From: Streptomyces sp. NBC_01210
GTDB lineage: Bacteria > Actinomycetota > Actinomycetes > Streptomycetales > Streptomycetaceae
Direction: 5' to 3'
Assembly: GCF_036010325.1 (NCBI RefSeq)
Contig: NZ_CP108549.1
Location: 930,001 to 994,000, forward strand
Length of the DNA: 64,000 nt
The position numbers and the translations under genes are program-made. Below the pieces are notes generated by a model. The model was not told the DNA's origin, searched no databases, and saw only the letters and a program-made list of their open reading frames with translations. Below are positions 17,291 to 25,851 of the stretch, one piece after another. The first letter of the stretch is position 1. Each line of letters starts with the position of its first letter.

Positions 17291-19875
17291 GGCGCCTGCC
17301 GTGGGACGTCGGCCCAGCGGGCGGCGAGCAGCAGCGCGATGTCGTCGGGCCTGTCGGTGGCCTGTCTGGCCTCGAGGATCAGTCGGTCCGCCGCGTCGGC
17401 GAGAGGGTTCGAGCCGACTTTGGCGAGTGCGCTGCGCAGCCGCTCGACGCCGAGGTCGATGTCGATTCCCGGCTGCTCCACCAGTCCGTCGGTGTAGAGA
17501 GCCAGGACGGCGCCCGGCTCGAGCAACATTTCGGTGACGGGGTAGGACGCCTCCACGTCGACGCCGAGCACGACGCCACCAGGGATGTCCAGGACCTCGG
17601 TCCTGCCGTCGGGATGGCGCAGCAGAGGCTGGGGGTGCCCGGCCCGTACGGCCTGCGTGGAGCCGGATTCCCGGTCGAGGACGATATAGCAGCAGCTGGC
17701 GAACTGGCCCGGATCGAGGTCGATGAGGAGCCGGTTGGTGCCACTCATCACCTCCTGCGGGTCATGCCCGCTGAGCGCGAAGGCACGTACGGCGCTGCGC
17801 AGTTGACCCATGGTGGCGGCGGCGGAGACACCGTGTCCCTGTACATCGCCGATGACCAGGGCCAGCTCCCCGCAGCCGGTCTCCACGACGTCGTACCAGT
17901 CGCCCCCGACTTCCAAGCCCTGGGTGCCGGGGAGGTACCGCCCGACAGTGTCGACAAACTCGAGTACCGGCAGCCGGTGCGGCAGAAGAGCATCCTGCAG
18001 ACCACGGGCGAGTGCGGCTTCGGAGTCGTAACGCTGGGCTCGCTGGAGGGCCTGCGCGATGAGTCCGGCGAGTGCGGTGAGGACGGTGCGCTCTTCCGGG
18101 CTGAAGCCGCGCGGATGGTCGAAGCCGAGGATGCAGGAGCCGACGGGGCGGCCGGAGGCGATCAGTGGCAGGAAGGCCCGGGCGCCGACGTCCGCGTCGA
18201 TGGGGATGCCGGGGTAGGCGGCGGCCAGTCGCTCCATGGACTCGAAGAAGATGGGGCGGCCGGAGGTGAGCGTCTCGACGCCGGGCAGCCGGGCGTCGAG
18301 CGCGACGCCGTCGAAGCGGTCGAGGAAACCCTTCGGGAAACCGGTCTCCCAGGCCAGATAGAGATGTCTCTCGTTCAGCAGGTAGATCGCCAGTTGACGG
18401 CCGCCGAAGGCGGGCAGCAGTTCCTCCGTGACCACGGCGGACACCTGACGGGCTGTGACGGCCTCCGTCAGCGCGATGGCCAGGGCGACCGGGCGGTACA
18501 GCGACGACGCGCGGTCGGTCGGGGAGCCGAACCCGGGGCCCGGCCTGACGATGGACCCTGACGCATAGGCCGGTTCCTCTGCCGGGGTCAGTGTGGCGGT
18601 CAGGCCGTCGTGGCTGGGGTAGAGGGAGACCGTCAGCCATTCCTTGGGCCCGCGGCGGGCCATGAAGTGGACGGGGTCGTACCCGAACAGTGCCGCCCGG
18701 TAGTGGTCCTCGTAGGCGGGGTGCCCGAACCACGGCAGGACGTCCCACAGAACGCGTCCGGCCAGCTCGGACCGTGCGTGACCGAGCAGAGTCTCCGCAT
18801 TGCGGTTGATGTGGGTGATCCGCCCGAGGCGGTCGAGCGAGAGGATGCCGCGCGGGAGCCGGTCGGTCGCCTCGGCGACGGCCGGCCCGGTGCCGAGGTC
18901 CACCAGGTAACCGGTCAGGTGGCTGCCCGGACCGTCGCCGGGCGGCTGTGTGCGACGGCCCGAGAGTTCGAGCAGATGCAACCGTCCGTCCGGTCCCCGT
19001 AGCCACATCCTGCGCGACACCGGCCCGCCCGACCTGGCCGCCTGGGCGGCGACGGCCCACAGTCCGTACGCGTCCTCCGGCGCCAGACGCTCCGCCAGAG
19101 CCTCGATGGTGCCGGCGAAGCCCGCCGGGTCGGTGCCGAGGATCGCGCACAGCTCGTCGTCGGCGGTTACGGCGCCGCTGTCGAGGTCCCAGTCGAAGTA
19201 ACAGATCCGCACCGGTGGGGCGGAGGCGGTGGGCAACTGGACGGGCGTCGGTTCACCGTCCCACTCGACGAGCCCTCCGTCCTCGCCCAGCTCCGCCAGA
19301 GCGGTTCCGAGGCGCCTTGCGGCAGTTTGCATCCGGCGGCGGTCGGGGTGGTCGACCGGGTGTCCGGGCGTGGCGGGCCGCAGCACCACCAGCACGCCGA
19401 ACTTCTCGTCGCCGCCGACGACAGGCGCGTACAGCGAGCCGAAAGGGTACGGCAGGCCCGCCATAAGCTGCGGGAACCGGCGCATGGCCTCCTCGGCGTC
19501 GCCGAGGAGGACAGCCTGACCGGAGCGGTAGGCCTCGGCCACCGGGAACGGGCGGTTCACATGCATACGCCACCAGGGGCGGAACAGCCGGACGGGCAGC
19601 CCGGCGAGCACAGCCAACCGCAGCAGCCCCCGCGTGCGGGAGCGCAAATAGACGCCGCCGGCGTACCCGCCGACAGCTTCGGTCGCGCCCACCGCGGCTT
19701 GTGCGAGCACCAGGGACAGCTCGTCCGGAACTCGGCCGCTGCCGTTCAGTCGCCCGGGCATTGCCCCACTCTGGCTCTGCGGGGTGTACCCGGCCGCGCC
19801 GTACCAGGTCACACAGCCAGCATGCTCCCCGGCAGCCGTGCCGCGCATCTCAGTGCACCTGATATGTCTGACCAC
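17287..19875 (-). CDS. SpoIIE-type PP2C phosphatase with GAF/PAS sensor array
   Basis: Up to 862 residues: a GAF-like domain (about 50-200), PAS (215-330), PAS (335-430, RGILSLDRLGRITHINRNAE), GAF (460-620) and PP2C/SpoIIE (650-855) with GGDWYD (657-662), IGDVQGHG and DDIALL near the end. There is no C-terminal ATPase, unlike its downstream partner. Likely dephosphorylates an anti-anti-sigma factor in response to ligand or redox input through the GAF/PAS array. The start is uncertain: ATG codons at 19848 and 19761 are also in frame, and the first 38 residues show no domain. The stop overlaps the start of the next gene (17287-17290), so the two phosphatases are translated together. Confidence 0.9.
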   Translation of the reverse strand: MVRHIRCTEMRGTAAGEHAGCVTWYGAAGYTPQSQSGAMPGRLNGSGRVPDELSLVLAQAAVGATEAVGGYAGGVYLRSRTRGLLRLAVLAGLPVRLFRPWWRMHVNRPFPVAEAYRSGQAVLLGDAEEAMRRFPQLMAGLPYPFGSLYAPVVGGDEKFGVLVVLRPATPGHPVDHPDRRRMQTAARRLGTALAELGEDGGLVEWDGEPTPVQLPTASAPPVRICYFDWDLDSGAVTADDELCAILGTDPAGFAGTIEALAERLAPEDAYGLWAVAAQAARSGGPVSRRMWLRGPDGRLHLLELSGRRTQPPGDGPGSHLTGYLVDLGTGPAVAEATDRLPRGILSLDRLGRITHINRNAETLLGHARSELAGRVLWDVLPWFGHPAYEDHYRAALFGYDPVHFMARRGPKEWLTVSLYPSHDGLTATLTPAEEPAYASGSIVRPGPGFGSPTDRASSLYRPVALAIALTEAVTARQVSAVVTEELLPAFGGRQLAIYLLNERHLYLAWETGFPKGFLDRFDGVALDARLPGVETLTSGRPIFFESMERLAAAYPGIPIDADVGARAFLPLIASGRPVGSCILGFDHPRGFSPEERTVLTALAGLIAQALQRAQRYDSEAALARGLQDALLPHRLPVLEFVDTVGRYLPGTQGLEVGGDWYDVVETGCGELALVIGDVQGHGVSAAATMGQLRSAVRAFALSGHDPQEVMSGTNRLLIDLDPGQFASCCYIVLDRESGSTQAVRAGHPQPLLRHPDGRTEVLDIPGGVVLGVDVEASYPVTEMLLEPGAVLALYTDGLVEQPGIDIDLGVERLRSALAKVGSNPLADAADRLILEARQATDRPDDIALLLAARWADVPRQAP

Positions 19876-19880
19876 AGCGA

Positions 19881-19906
19881 GGCCCCGCCGCCGAGGCGGC
19901 GGGGCC
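19881..19906 (-). terminator. Perfect 12-bp hairpin after the SPW gene
   Basis: GGCCCCGCCGCC (19881-19892) pairs without mismatch with GGCGGCGGGGCC (19895-19906) across a two-base loop. It begins about 20 bp past the stop of the SPW gene and lies just upstream of the phosphatase gene. There is no U-tract, as is common in high-GC actinobacteria. Confidence 0.75.
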
Positions 19907-19926
19907 CGTTCGGGCGCTGAGGGCCG

Positions 19927-20424
19927 TCAGCGCATCGGGTCGATGTTCGGGCCACCGGAGCCGGGGGCGGAACGGGCGCGAGTGCGCAGGCGACTGGGAG
20001 CGAGACCGGTTCGACGGTCGTCCATGGCGGCCATGGCCAGGCCGAGCAGCAGGGCCACGAGGCCGACGATGATGTTGTTGACCATGGTGCGCACCGTATC
20101 CACGTTGCCGGACACGACCCACGGAGAAATGATCGTCCATGCTCCGATGGCTATGGCGCACCAGGCCATGGCGTGGGTCCGCTCGTATGCCGAGCCGAAC
20201 CCGCCCATGCATATGGCGTAGGCAACGCCGGTGATCAGATTGCAGACGGCCAGAGTGGTGAGGCCGTTGAAGCCGACTATCCACGGTGAGGCGGCCAGGT
20301 ACAGGCCCGTGAGCAGGGCGAGGGTCTCGATCGCCTGGGCACGGGGAGTGGTGGTCGCCCGTTCGAACCGAGATCGCATCTCGGCCAGGTCGGGGTGTTG
20401 CTCAATGCTCGGATGGGTGGTCAT
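19927..20424 (-). CDS. SPW-repeat integral membrane protein
   Basis: A 165-residue protein with four hydrophobic helices in two similar halves, each containing the family's signature: ASPWIVGF (about 47-54) and ISPWVVSG (about 99-106). These are the two SPW repeats. The N-terminus (1-30) and the Arg-rich C-terminus are polar and probably cytoplasmic. Function of the family is unknown. A SigB-like promoter lies upstream and a strong hairpin downstream, so it is probably a single stress-induced transcription unit beside the phosphatase genes that might control such a sigma factor. Confidence 0.88.
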   Translation of the reverse strand: MTTHPSIEQHPDLAEMRSRFERATTTPRAQAIETLALLTGLYLAASPWIVGFNGLTTLAVCNLITGVAYAICMGGFGSAYERTHAMAWCAIAIGAWTIISPWVVSGNVDTVRTMVNNIIVGLVALLLGLAMAAMDDRRTGLAPSRLRTRARSAPGSGGPNIDPMR

Positions 20425-20476
20425 GCGGGCCGCCTCCTATAGAAGCCTTTATCTGCCCTTTAACTCCATGAAACGC

Positions 20477-20501
20477 TTACCCGGCATGCCGGTCAACAGG
20501 C
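20477..20501 (-). promoter_or_regulatory. SigB-like promoter and palindrome upstream of the SPW gene
   Basis: On the minus strand GCCT (20501-20498) is followed after 15 bases by GGGTAA (20482-20477). This fits the stress-sigma pattern GNNT-N14/16-GGGTA(C/T) of Streptomyces, except for the last base. The spacer contains most of the perfect palindrome CCGGCATGCCGG (20481-20492). The start codon is about 50 bp downstream. Confidence 0.4.
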
Positions 20502-20546
20502 GGCACAGAAGCACCTTTGGCCAATGCTCCGCCTGCGGGTTCACCG

Positions 20547-21926
20547 CTACTTGGCGGGCTCGATGTTCTGGTTGGCGTGGAACAGATTGTGCGGATCGTA
20601 GATCCGTTTGATCTCCGCGAGCCGGTCGTAGTGGTCGCGGTAGGTGGCCTTGACCCGGTCCTGGCCCTCGCCCGCGCCGAGGAAGTTCACGTACGAGCCG
20701 CCCATGGAGTACGGCTGCAGCTCATCCCAGTAGTCGACGGCCCACTGCTTGATCGTCTGCGCGTTGGCCGGGTCGGGGTCCATACCGGCGATGACACCGG
20801 ACCAGACGGCGTCCCGGTAGGCCCACGCGGTGTCGTCCGTGCCGACCTTGTGGGCCGCCCCGTCGACCGGGTAGAGATGCATGGTCGACAGGTCGGTGGG
20901 GAGGTTCTCGCCGTACTTGAGGTGCACATCGATGGCTTCGTCCGTGATCCGGTCGAAGAAGGACCCGCGCCAGTACCACTGCAGGCCGGCGGGGATCAGT
21001 TCGTCGAACATGGTCTGCAGCGCGGGGTACGGCATCGGTGCCGTGAAGTGGAAGGCCGGCCGGCCGGGCTCGGTCACGGGCGCGAGAGTCTCCTCTAGGC
21101 GGGCCAGGTCTCCTGTCCAGCACCACACGACGCCGCACATCTTGTGCCCATGGATCTCTTCCGGGAACGGCGGACCCGGCGGAACTGTGAGCAGCGCGAA
21201 GAAGCCGTAGAGGTCCTCGGGTGCCTGCGGCAGGAAGTCGCGGTACCACCGCAGCACCTCGCGGGTGCTGTCGACCGGCCAGACGGTGATTGCGACACCC
21301 ACGGTGTGCACCGGGTTCAGCCGGAAGTCGAACGAGGTGACGATGCCGAAGTTCCCGCCACCGCCGCGCAGCGCCCAGAACAGGTCCGGGTTCTCGGTCT
21401 CGCTCGCGGTGACGAAACTGCCGTCGGCGAGCACGACGTCCGCGGACAGCAGATTGTCCACCGTCAGACCGTACTTGCGGGTCAGGTAGCCGTGACCGCC
21501 GCCGAGGGTGAGGCCTCCGACGCCCGTTGTCGACATGATGCCGGCGGGGGTGGCGAGGCCGAAGGCGTGTGCGGCATGGTCGAGATCGCCGAGAACACTG
21601 CCGCCGCCCACCCTGGCGGTCTTCGCGGCGGGGTCGACGCGCACCCAGCGCATCGGCGACAGGTCGATGGTGACGCCGTCGTCCACCAGACACAGGCCCG
21701 GGCCGCTGTGTCCGCCGCCCCGTACGGCGAGTTCGAGACCGTGGTCGCGGATGAAATCGACCGCATCCATCACATCCGCCGCGTCCGTGCACCGCACCAT
21801 GGCAGCCGGCTCACGGTCGATCATTGCGTTGTAGATCTTGCGGGCCTGGTGGTACTCCGGGTCCTTGGGGCCGATGACCGGACCGCGCAGGGCAGTCCGC
21901 ATTCCTTCCAGAGTGGTGCCGTCCAT
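20547..21926 (-). CDS. FAD-linked oxidase, berberine bridge enzyme family
   Basis: A 459-residue flavoprotein oxidase. His73 in RGGGHSGPGLC is the residue that carries the 8-alpha-histidyl FAD link in the family. The second, cysteinyl link is absent: the equivalent region reads AGIMSTTGVGGLTLGGGHG without a Cys, so attachment is by one bond. The C-terminal signature (SYVNFLG and YDPHNLFHANQNI) is intact. The family oxidises sugars, alcohols or pathway intermediates with O2. I set the start at ATG 21926, preceded by GAGGAG; a longer upstream frame has no support. No signal peptide. Transcribed divergently from the sulfite oxidase-like gene. Confidence 0.9.
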   Translation of the reverse strand: MDGTTLEGMRTALRGPVIGPKDPEYHQARKIYNAMIDREPAAMVRCTDAADVMDAVDFIRDHGLELAVRGGGHSGPGLCLVDDGVTIDLSPMRWVRVDPAAKTARVGGGSVLGDLDHAAHAFGLATPAGIMSTTGVGGLTLGGGHGYLTRKYGLTVDNLLSADVVLADGSFVTASETENPDLFWALRGGGGNFGIVTSFDFRLNPVHTVGVAITVWPVDSTREVLRWYRDFLPQAPEDLYGFFALLTVPPGPPFPEEIHGHKMCGVVWCWTGDLARLEETLAPVTEPGRPAFHFTAPMPYPALQTMFDELIPAGLQWYWRGSFFDRITDEAIDVHLKYGENLPTDLSTMHLYPVDGAAHKVGTDDTAWAYRDAVWSGVIAGMDPDPANAQTIKQWAVDYWDELQPYSMGGSYVNFLGAGEGQDRVKATYRDHYDRLAEIKRIYDPHNLFHANQNIEPAK

Positions 21927-22317
21927 CGTGATCTCCTCGACGAGGTGCAGACCGCAACCCGCCAGGCCTTTCGGCCATTCCGGCCGCAGCATCCCGGCCT
22001 CGCCGCCGTGGTATTCGCCGACGGCGGGCCCCGGCCCGGGTCGTCTGGAAGCCCGGGCTCTCTCAGACAGCCGACCAACTCGCTCGGCGGCTGAGCGGAA
22101 CAGCGGCCGAGCGGAACAGGGGCAGGGACGGATGTCGCCTCTCCTGCTGGGCTGTTGCTGAGCAACAGTGCGTGCCAGCGGTCCGGCACCGTCATGGGCC
22201 GCAAGCGCAGCCGGACGCCGAAGAGCTGACATGACCAGCGTCCCGCCGGTCGGCGAGCGGCGCAATCCCGCCGCATCGCCAGGTGCCCGGGCCCGGCTCG
22301 GGGAGCACCATGGGGCC
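21927..22317. promoter_or_regulatory. Divergent intergenic region with a perfect 8-1-8 palindrome
   Basis: This 391-bp gap separates the FAD oxidase and the molybdenum enzyme genes. At 22152-22168 lies CTGTTGCTGAGCAACAG, a perfect inverted repeat with a one-base centre, of the size bound by MarR or TetR dimers. About 40 bp away GAGCGGAACAG is repeated in tandem with a 16-bp period (22093-22103, 22109-22119). No regulator gene is adjacent. I see no convincing gene in the gap. Confidence 0.5.
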
Positions 22318-23436
22318 ATGGACGGAAGCATCGGTGACATCAGCGCACCGGGGCGCATCGCCGAACCCGACGAAGGCATCACCATCGAGGAACTGGCGCT
22401 CGCGGCCCGCAACCACGGGCTGCCGCTGGAGGCTTTGCGCTACGACCTCACCCCGGCCGGACTGCACTACGTACTGGTCCACTACGACATCCCCGCCGCC
22501 GATGCCGACGCGTGGAAGCTCACCGTCGGCGGCCGGGTGCGCACCCCGCTGACCCTGGACATGCGCACACTGCTGTCCTTTCCGGCCGTCACTCAGCGCG
22601 TGACGATGGAGTGCGCGGGCAACGGCCGGGCCCGGCTCTCACCACGGCCGGTGAGCCAGCCATGGCTGGTCGAGGCGGTGGGAACAGCCGAGTGGACCGG
22701 CGTGCCGCTGCGCACACTCCTCGCCGAGGCGGGGGTGGAGGCGGATGCCGTCGAGGCCGTGTTCACCGGAGCCGATCATGGCGTGGAGCGCGGCATCGAG
22801 CAGGACTATCAGCGCAGTCTCCCGTTGCCCATGGCCACGGGCCGCGATCCCGAGGTGCTGGTGGCGTACGAGATGAACGGCCGGCCCTTGCCGCCGCAAC
22901 ACGGCCATCCACTGCGGCTGATCGTCCCCGGGTGGTACGGCATGGCGCACGTGAAGTGGCTGCGCGACATCGCCCTCACCGACGTCCCGTTCACCGGATT
23001 CCAGCAGGCGGTGGCCTACCGCTACCGCCAGTCGCCCGAAGATCCCGGCGAGCCGGTCACGCGGATTGCTCCGCGTGCCCTCATGATCCCGCCCGGGTTC
23101 CCGGACTTCATGTCCCGCACCCGTGTCGTACGTCCTGGCCGGGTGCGACTGGAGGGCCGGGCGTGGTCCGGCCGTGCCCCGGTGACAACGGTCGAGGTGA
23201 GTACCGACGACGGGCGCTCCTGGAGCGATGCCGAGCTCGCCCCGCCGGACGGACATGGCTGGGCCTGGCGCCACTGGCAGGCGTCCTGGACCGCCACGCC
23301 GGGCAGCCATGTGCTGAGCGTGCGGGCCACTGACGCCGAGGGCCACAGCCAGCCGCTCAGCCAGCCGTGGAACCGCGGCGGGTTCGCGAACAACCTCGTC
23401 CAGCGGATTTCCGTGCTGTGCGCACCCGGGGCGTAG
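22318..23436 (+). CDS. Sulfite oxidase-family molybdopterin enzyme
   Basis: A 372-residue enzyme: the molybdopterin-binding domain (about 45-245) has the metal-ligand Cys99 in VTMECAGNGR and the pattern PGWYGMAHVKWL, followed by the immunoglobulin-like dimerisation domain (about 260-370). It oxidises sulfite or a related compound and needs molybdenum cofactor made elsewhere. There is no Tat signal and no haem domain, so it is probably cytosolic or acts with a separate electron acceptor. The start at ATG 22318 fits the domain boundary; ATG 22231 or 22168 would add residues with no family resemblance. Divergent from the FAD oxidase. Confidence 0.9.
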   Translation: MDGSIGDISAPGRIAEPDEGITIEELALAARNHGLPLEALRYDLTPAGLHYVLVHYDIPAADADAWKLTVGGRVRTPLTLDMRTLLSFPAVTQRVTMECAGNGRARLSPRPVSQPWLVEAVGTAEWTGVPLRTLLAEAGVEADAVEAVFTGADHGVERGIEQDYQRSLPLPMATGRDPEVLVAYEMNGRPLPPQHGHPLRLIVPGWYGMAHVKWLRDIALTDVPFTGFQQAVAYRYRQSPEDPGEPVTRIAPRALMIPPGFPDFMSRTRVVRPGRVRLEGRAWSGRAPVTTVEVSTDDGRSWSDAELAPPDGHGWAWRHWQASWTATPGSHVLSVRATDAEGHSQPLSQPWNRGGFANNLVQRISVLCAPGA

Positions 23437-23493
23437 CGCCGAAGACGGTGAAGCCTTGAGGAGGCAGCTCCGGCAATCTCCGCCTTCGGGTGG

Positions 23494-23549
23494 TCAGAGC
23501 CTCTCGGAACGTCTCGGTCTCAGAGCGTCTCGGCCTCAGAGCGTCTCGG
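23494..23549. repeat. Tandem 16-bp repeat at the 3' end of the FtsX-type permease gene
   Basis: TCAGAGC occurs at 23494, 23520 and 23536, each followed by CTCTCGG or GTCTCGG; the last two units are a near-perfect 16-bp tandem. The final copy encodes the last codons and stop of the permease (LSETL-stop on the minus strand), so the repeat looks like a duplication of the gene's own 3' end. Confidence 0.5.
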
Positions 23550-25851
23550 ACAGCGAATCCGCCAGCCGCCGACGCGCGGTCCGGGCGGCCGGTACCGCCG
23601 CGGCCGCGACCGCGCCCAGAACTGCCCCGACCACCACCGACACCAGCAGGACGGCAGGCGGGACATGGGCGATCCCGGCTCCCATACCGCTGGAACGACC
23701 CTGGGTGTCCACCAGCCAGCTGCCGGACAGCACCCCGAGCCCGGTGCCCAGCGCGGCGGCCACCAGTGCCGTGAAGCCGGCGGCCGCCACGATCGCCGAG
23801 CTGATCTGCCGCGGTGTCAGACCGATCGCTTTGAGCGCGAGCAGATCGCGGCCGCGGTCACGGACCCCCGTACTGATCAGTGTCAGCAGCTCGAGGAACC
23901 CGATCAGGGCCAGCACCCCGACCAGCGCCGCGATCACGCCCCGCGCCGGTTCCAGCCGGTCCGCCGGATTGGCCGTCTCGCGGATCTCCAGCGCGCCCCC
24001 GGCCCTCTCGGCGAGAGCGCTGCTCACCGCCCGGGGATCCGCGCCGGGCCGCAGGACGAGCAGGTGGAAGTCCGGCCGCAGTGCGGGATCGCGTTCCTGG
24101 AGCGTGTCGACCGTCGTGGAGATCACCCGGCCGCCGGCTTCCGGTTCGATGCTGCGGCCGACGATGTGCAGAATCTGCGGCCGTCCTTCCACCGTCATCC
24201 GCACCCAGTCGCCGACCCGTACATCCAGCAGATCGAGCAGCCCTTGACCGGCGACCGCCTCGTCGAGGCCATCGGCGGTGCGCCCCTCGACGACGGTGAA
24301 CGGATAGGGGGCGCGGGCGGTGCCGAGCCCGCGCAGGGTGATGGTGCCGGTCTGGCCGGGTACCAGGGCGGCGACCTCCACGCCGGGGTGGACCGCGGCG
24401 ACGTCCGGCGGCGCGGTCAGCGCGCGGTCGAGTTCCTGGCCGGTCAGACTGCCGGGCTGCTCGGCCCGTACGGTCAGCGCTGCGGGCACGCCCATCTCCG
24501 CGGGGCGGCTGCGGAACATGTCCAGAGTGGACCAGGCGACCAGCGCAACCGTGATCATGAGCAGCGGCAGCGCAAGGCGGGCCACCGTGATCAGGGTGCG
24601 AGTCCGCCTGGGGAAGGCCGCCCGCCAGCCGAGCACCAGCGCCGGCGGCACCCGCATTCCCAGTGCCCGGCGCCCCAGCCCGGTCATCGGTGCGGCCGAG
24701 GGCAGGGCCGCCCGGGCGACGGGTACCGGCGGTACTCGTCCGGCCCGCCAGGCGGCCAGTCCTGTGGCGGTCGCGATCAGCAGCACCGCGCCGCTCGGGA
24801 CGCCGAGCATCACGGCGGTGTGCCCGGGCAGCTCCTGCCACACCCCGGCCGCATCCCCGATCCGGCCCGGTATCCGGGCACCCAGAAGGGCGATCGCCGC
24901 CGTGCCCAGCGTGACCCCGAGCAGCGCGAAGGCGAGGTGCTGGACGAGGAAGCCGCGTACCACCTGGCCCGGGGTGAACCCGATCGCTTTGAGGATCGAG
25001 ATATCCCTCAGCTGTCCGCGGATACGGGCGCTGATCGCCCCGGATGCGGCGAGCGCGGCGGCCAGCAGCGCGCCAAGACCGAACACGGCGAACAGCTGCC
25101 CGAGAAGCCGGTCGTCGCTCCCGGCCTCGGCGCGCGCCTGCTGCCACTTGGTCACCTGGGCGACCCGGTCGGCGCCGAGCAGGGTGACGGCCTGCTGGAC
25201 GGTGAAGTCGATATCGGCCGGATCGTCCAGCCGCAGCCCGACGCTCTGCCCGGTGCTGTGTGGCGCCACGGCGTCGAGCGTGCCCGGCAGCACCCAGCCG
25301 ATGCCGGGCTCGCCGCCCGGTCGGTAGCGGGGTTCCGCGGCTTCGGCGACACCGGCCACCCGGAGGGTGCGGGCCGTGCCGTCCGATCCCGCGACGGTGA
25401 GGGTGTCGCCCGGCTCCGCCCACAGCACACGCGCGACCGAGCTCTCCAGCACGACGCCCGCTGTCTGTGTATTGAGCCAGTGGCCCGCGGTGACGAGCGG
25501 CCTGGCGATCTGCGGCGGCTCGGTGCCGGCCGCGCGCAGGGACACGCTCGCCCTGACGCCACGGGACTCCAGGGTCGCCCGACCGGTGCGGTACGGCCCC
25601 GAGACACCGGCGACACCGTCCAGCCCGGACAGCGCGTCCGTGTCCGCGGCGACGCGGGTGTGCAGCCAGACGTGGGCGCCCTTGGACTGGGTGAAGATCC
25701 GCTGCCAGGGGTTGGCGGCGTAGCTGAACAGGGCCACGGCGAGCAGCAGCGAGGCGATGATCCCGGCGCTGGCCAGGACGACGAAGAGCGACTGTCCGCG
25801 GTGTGCCCTCAGATCGGCGTGCGCCCAGCGCAGAGTGGCCCGCACGGTCAC
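23536..25851 (-). CDS. ABC transporter permease, FtsX/MacB type
   Basis: A 771-residue permease with two FtsX units. The N-terminal helix (LFVVLASAGIIASLLLAVALF) opens a large extracytoplasmic region; helices near 250-370 form the first FtsX domain (LKAIGFTPGQVVRGFLVQH), and helices near 640-760 the second (LKAIGLTPRQISSAIVAAAG). The repeated 'LKAIG.TP.Q' loops are cytoplasmic contact points for the ATPase. Such exporters extrude peptides, lipids or antibiotics or act as mechanotransmitters. The start overlaps the ATPase stop by four bases, so ATPase and permease are coupled; the PadR gene is upstream in the same unit. Confidence 0.92.
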   Translation of the reverse strand: MTVRATLRWAHADLRAHRGQSLFVVLASAGIIASLLLAVALFSYAANPWQRIFTQSKGAHVWLHTRVAADTDALSGLDGVAGVSGPYRTGRATLESRGVRASVSLRAAGTEPPQIARPLVTAGHWLNTQTAGVVLESSVARVLWAEPGDTLTVAGSDGTARTLRVAGVAEAAEPRYRPGGEPGIGWVLPGTLDAVAPHSTGQSVGLRLDDPADIDFTVQQAVTLLGADRVAQVTKWQQARAEAGSDDRLLGQLFAVFGLGALLAAALAASGAISARIRGQLRDISILKAIGFTPGQVVRGFLVQHLAFALLGVTLGTAAIALLGARIPGRIGDAAGVWQELPGHTAVMLGVPSGAVLLIATATGLAAWRAGRVPPVPVARAALPSAAPMTGLGRRALGMRVPPALVLGWRAAFPRRTRTLITVARLALPLLMITVALVAWSTLDMFRSRPAEMGVPAALTVRAEQPGSLTGQELDRALTAPPDVAAVHPGVEVAALVPGQTGTITLRGLGTARAPYPFTVVEGRTADGLDEAVAGQGLLDLLDVRVGDWVRMTVEGRPQILHIVGRSIEPEAGGRVISTTVDTLQERDPALRPDFHLLVLRPGADPRAVSSALAERAGGALEIRETANPADRLEPARGVIAALVGVLALIGFLELLTLISTGVRDRGRDLLALKAIGLTPRQISSAIVAAAGFTALVAAALGTGLGVLSGSWLVDTQGRSSGMGAGIAHVPPAVLLVSVVVGAVLGAVAAAAVPAARTARRRLADSLSETL

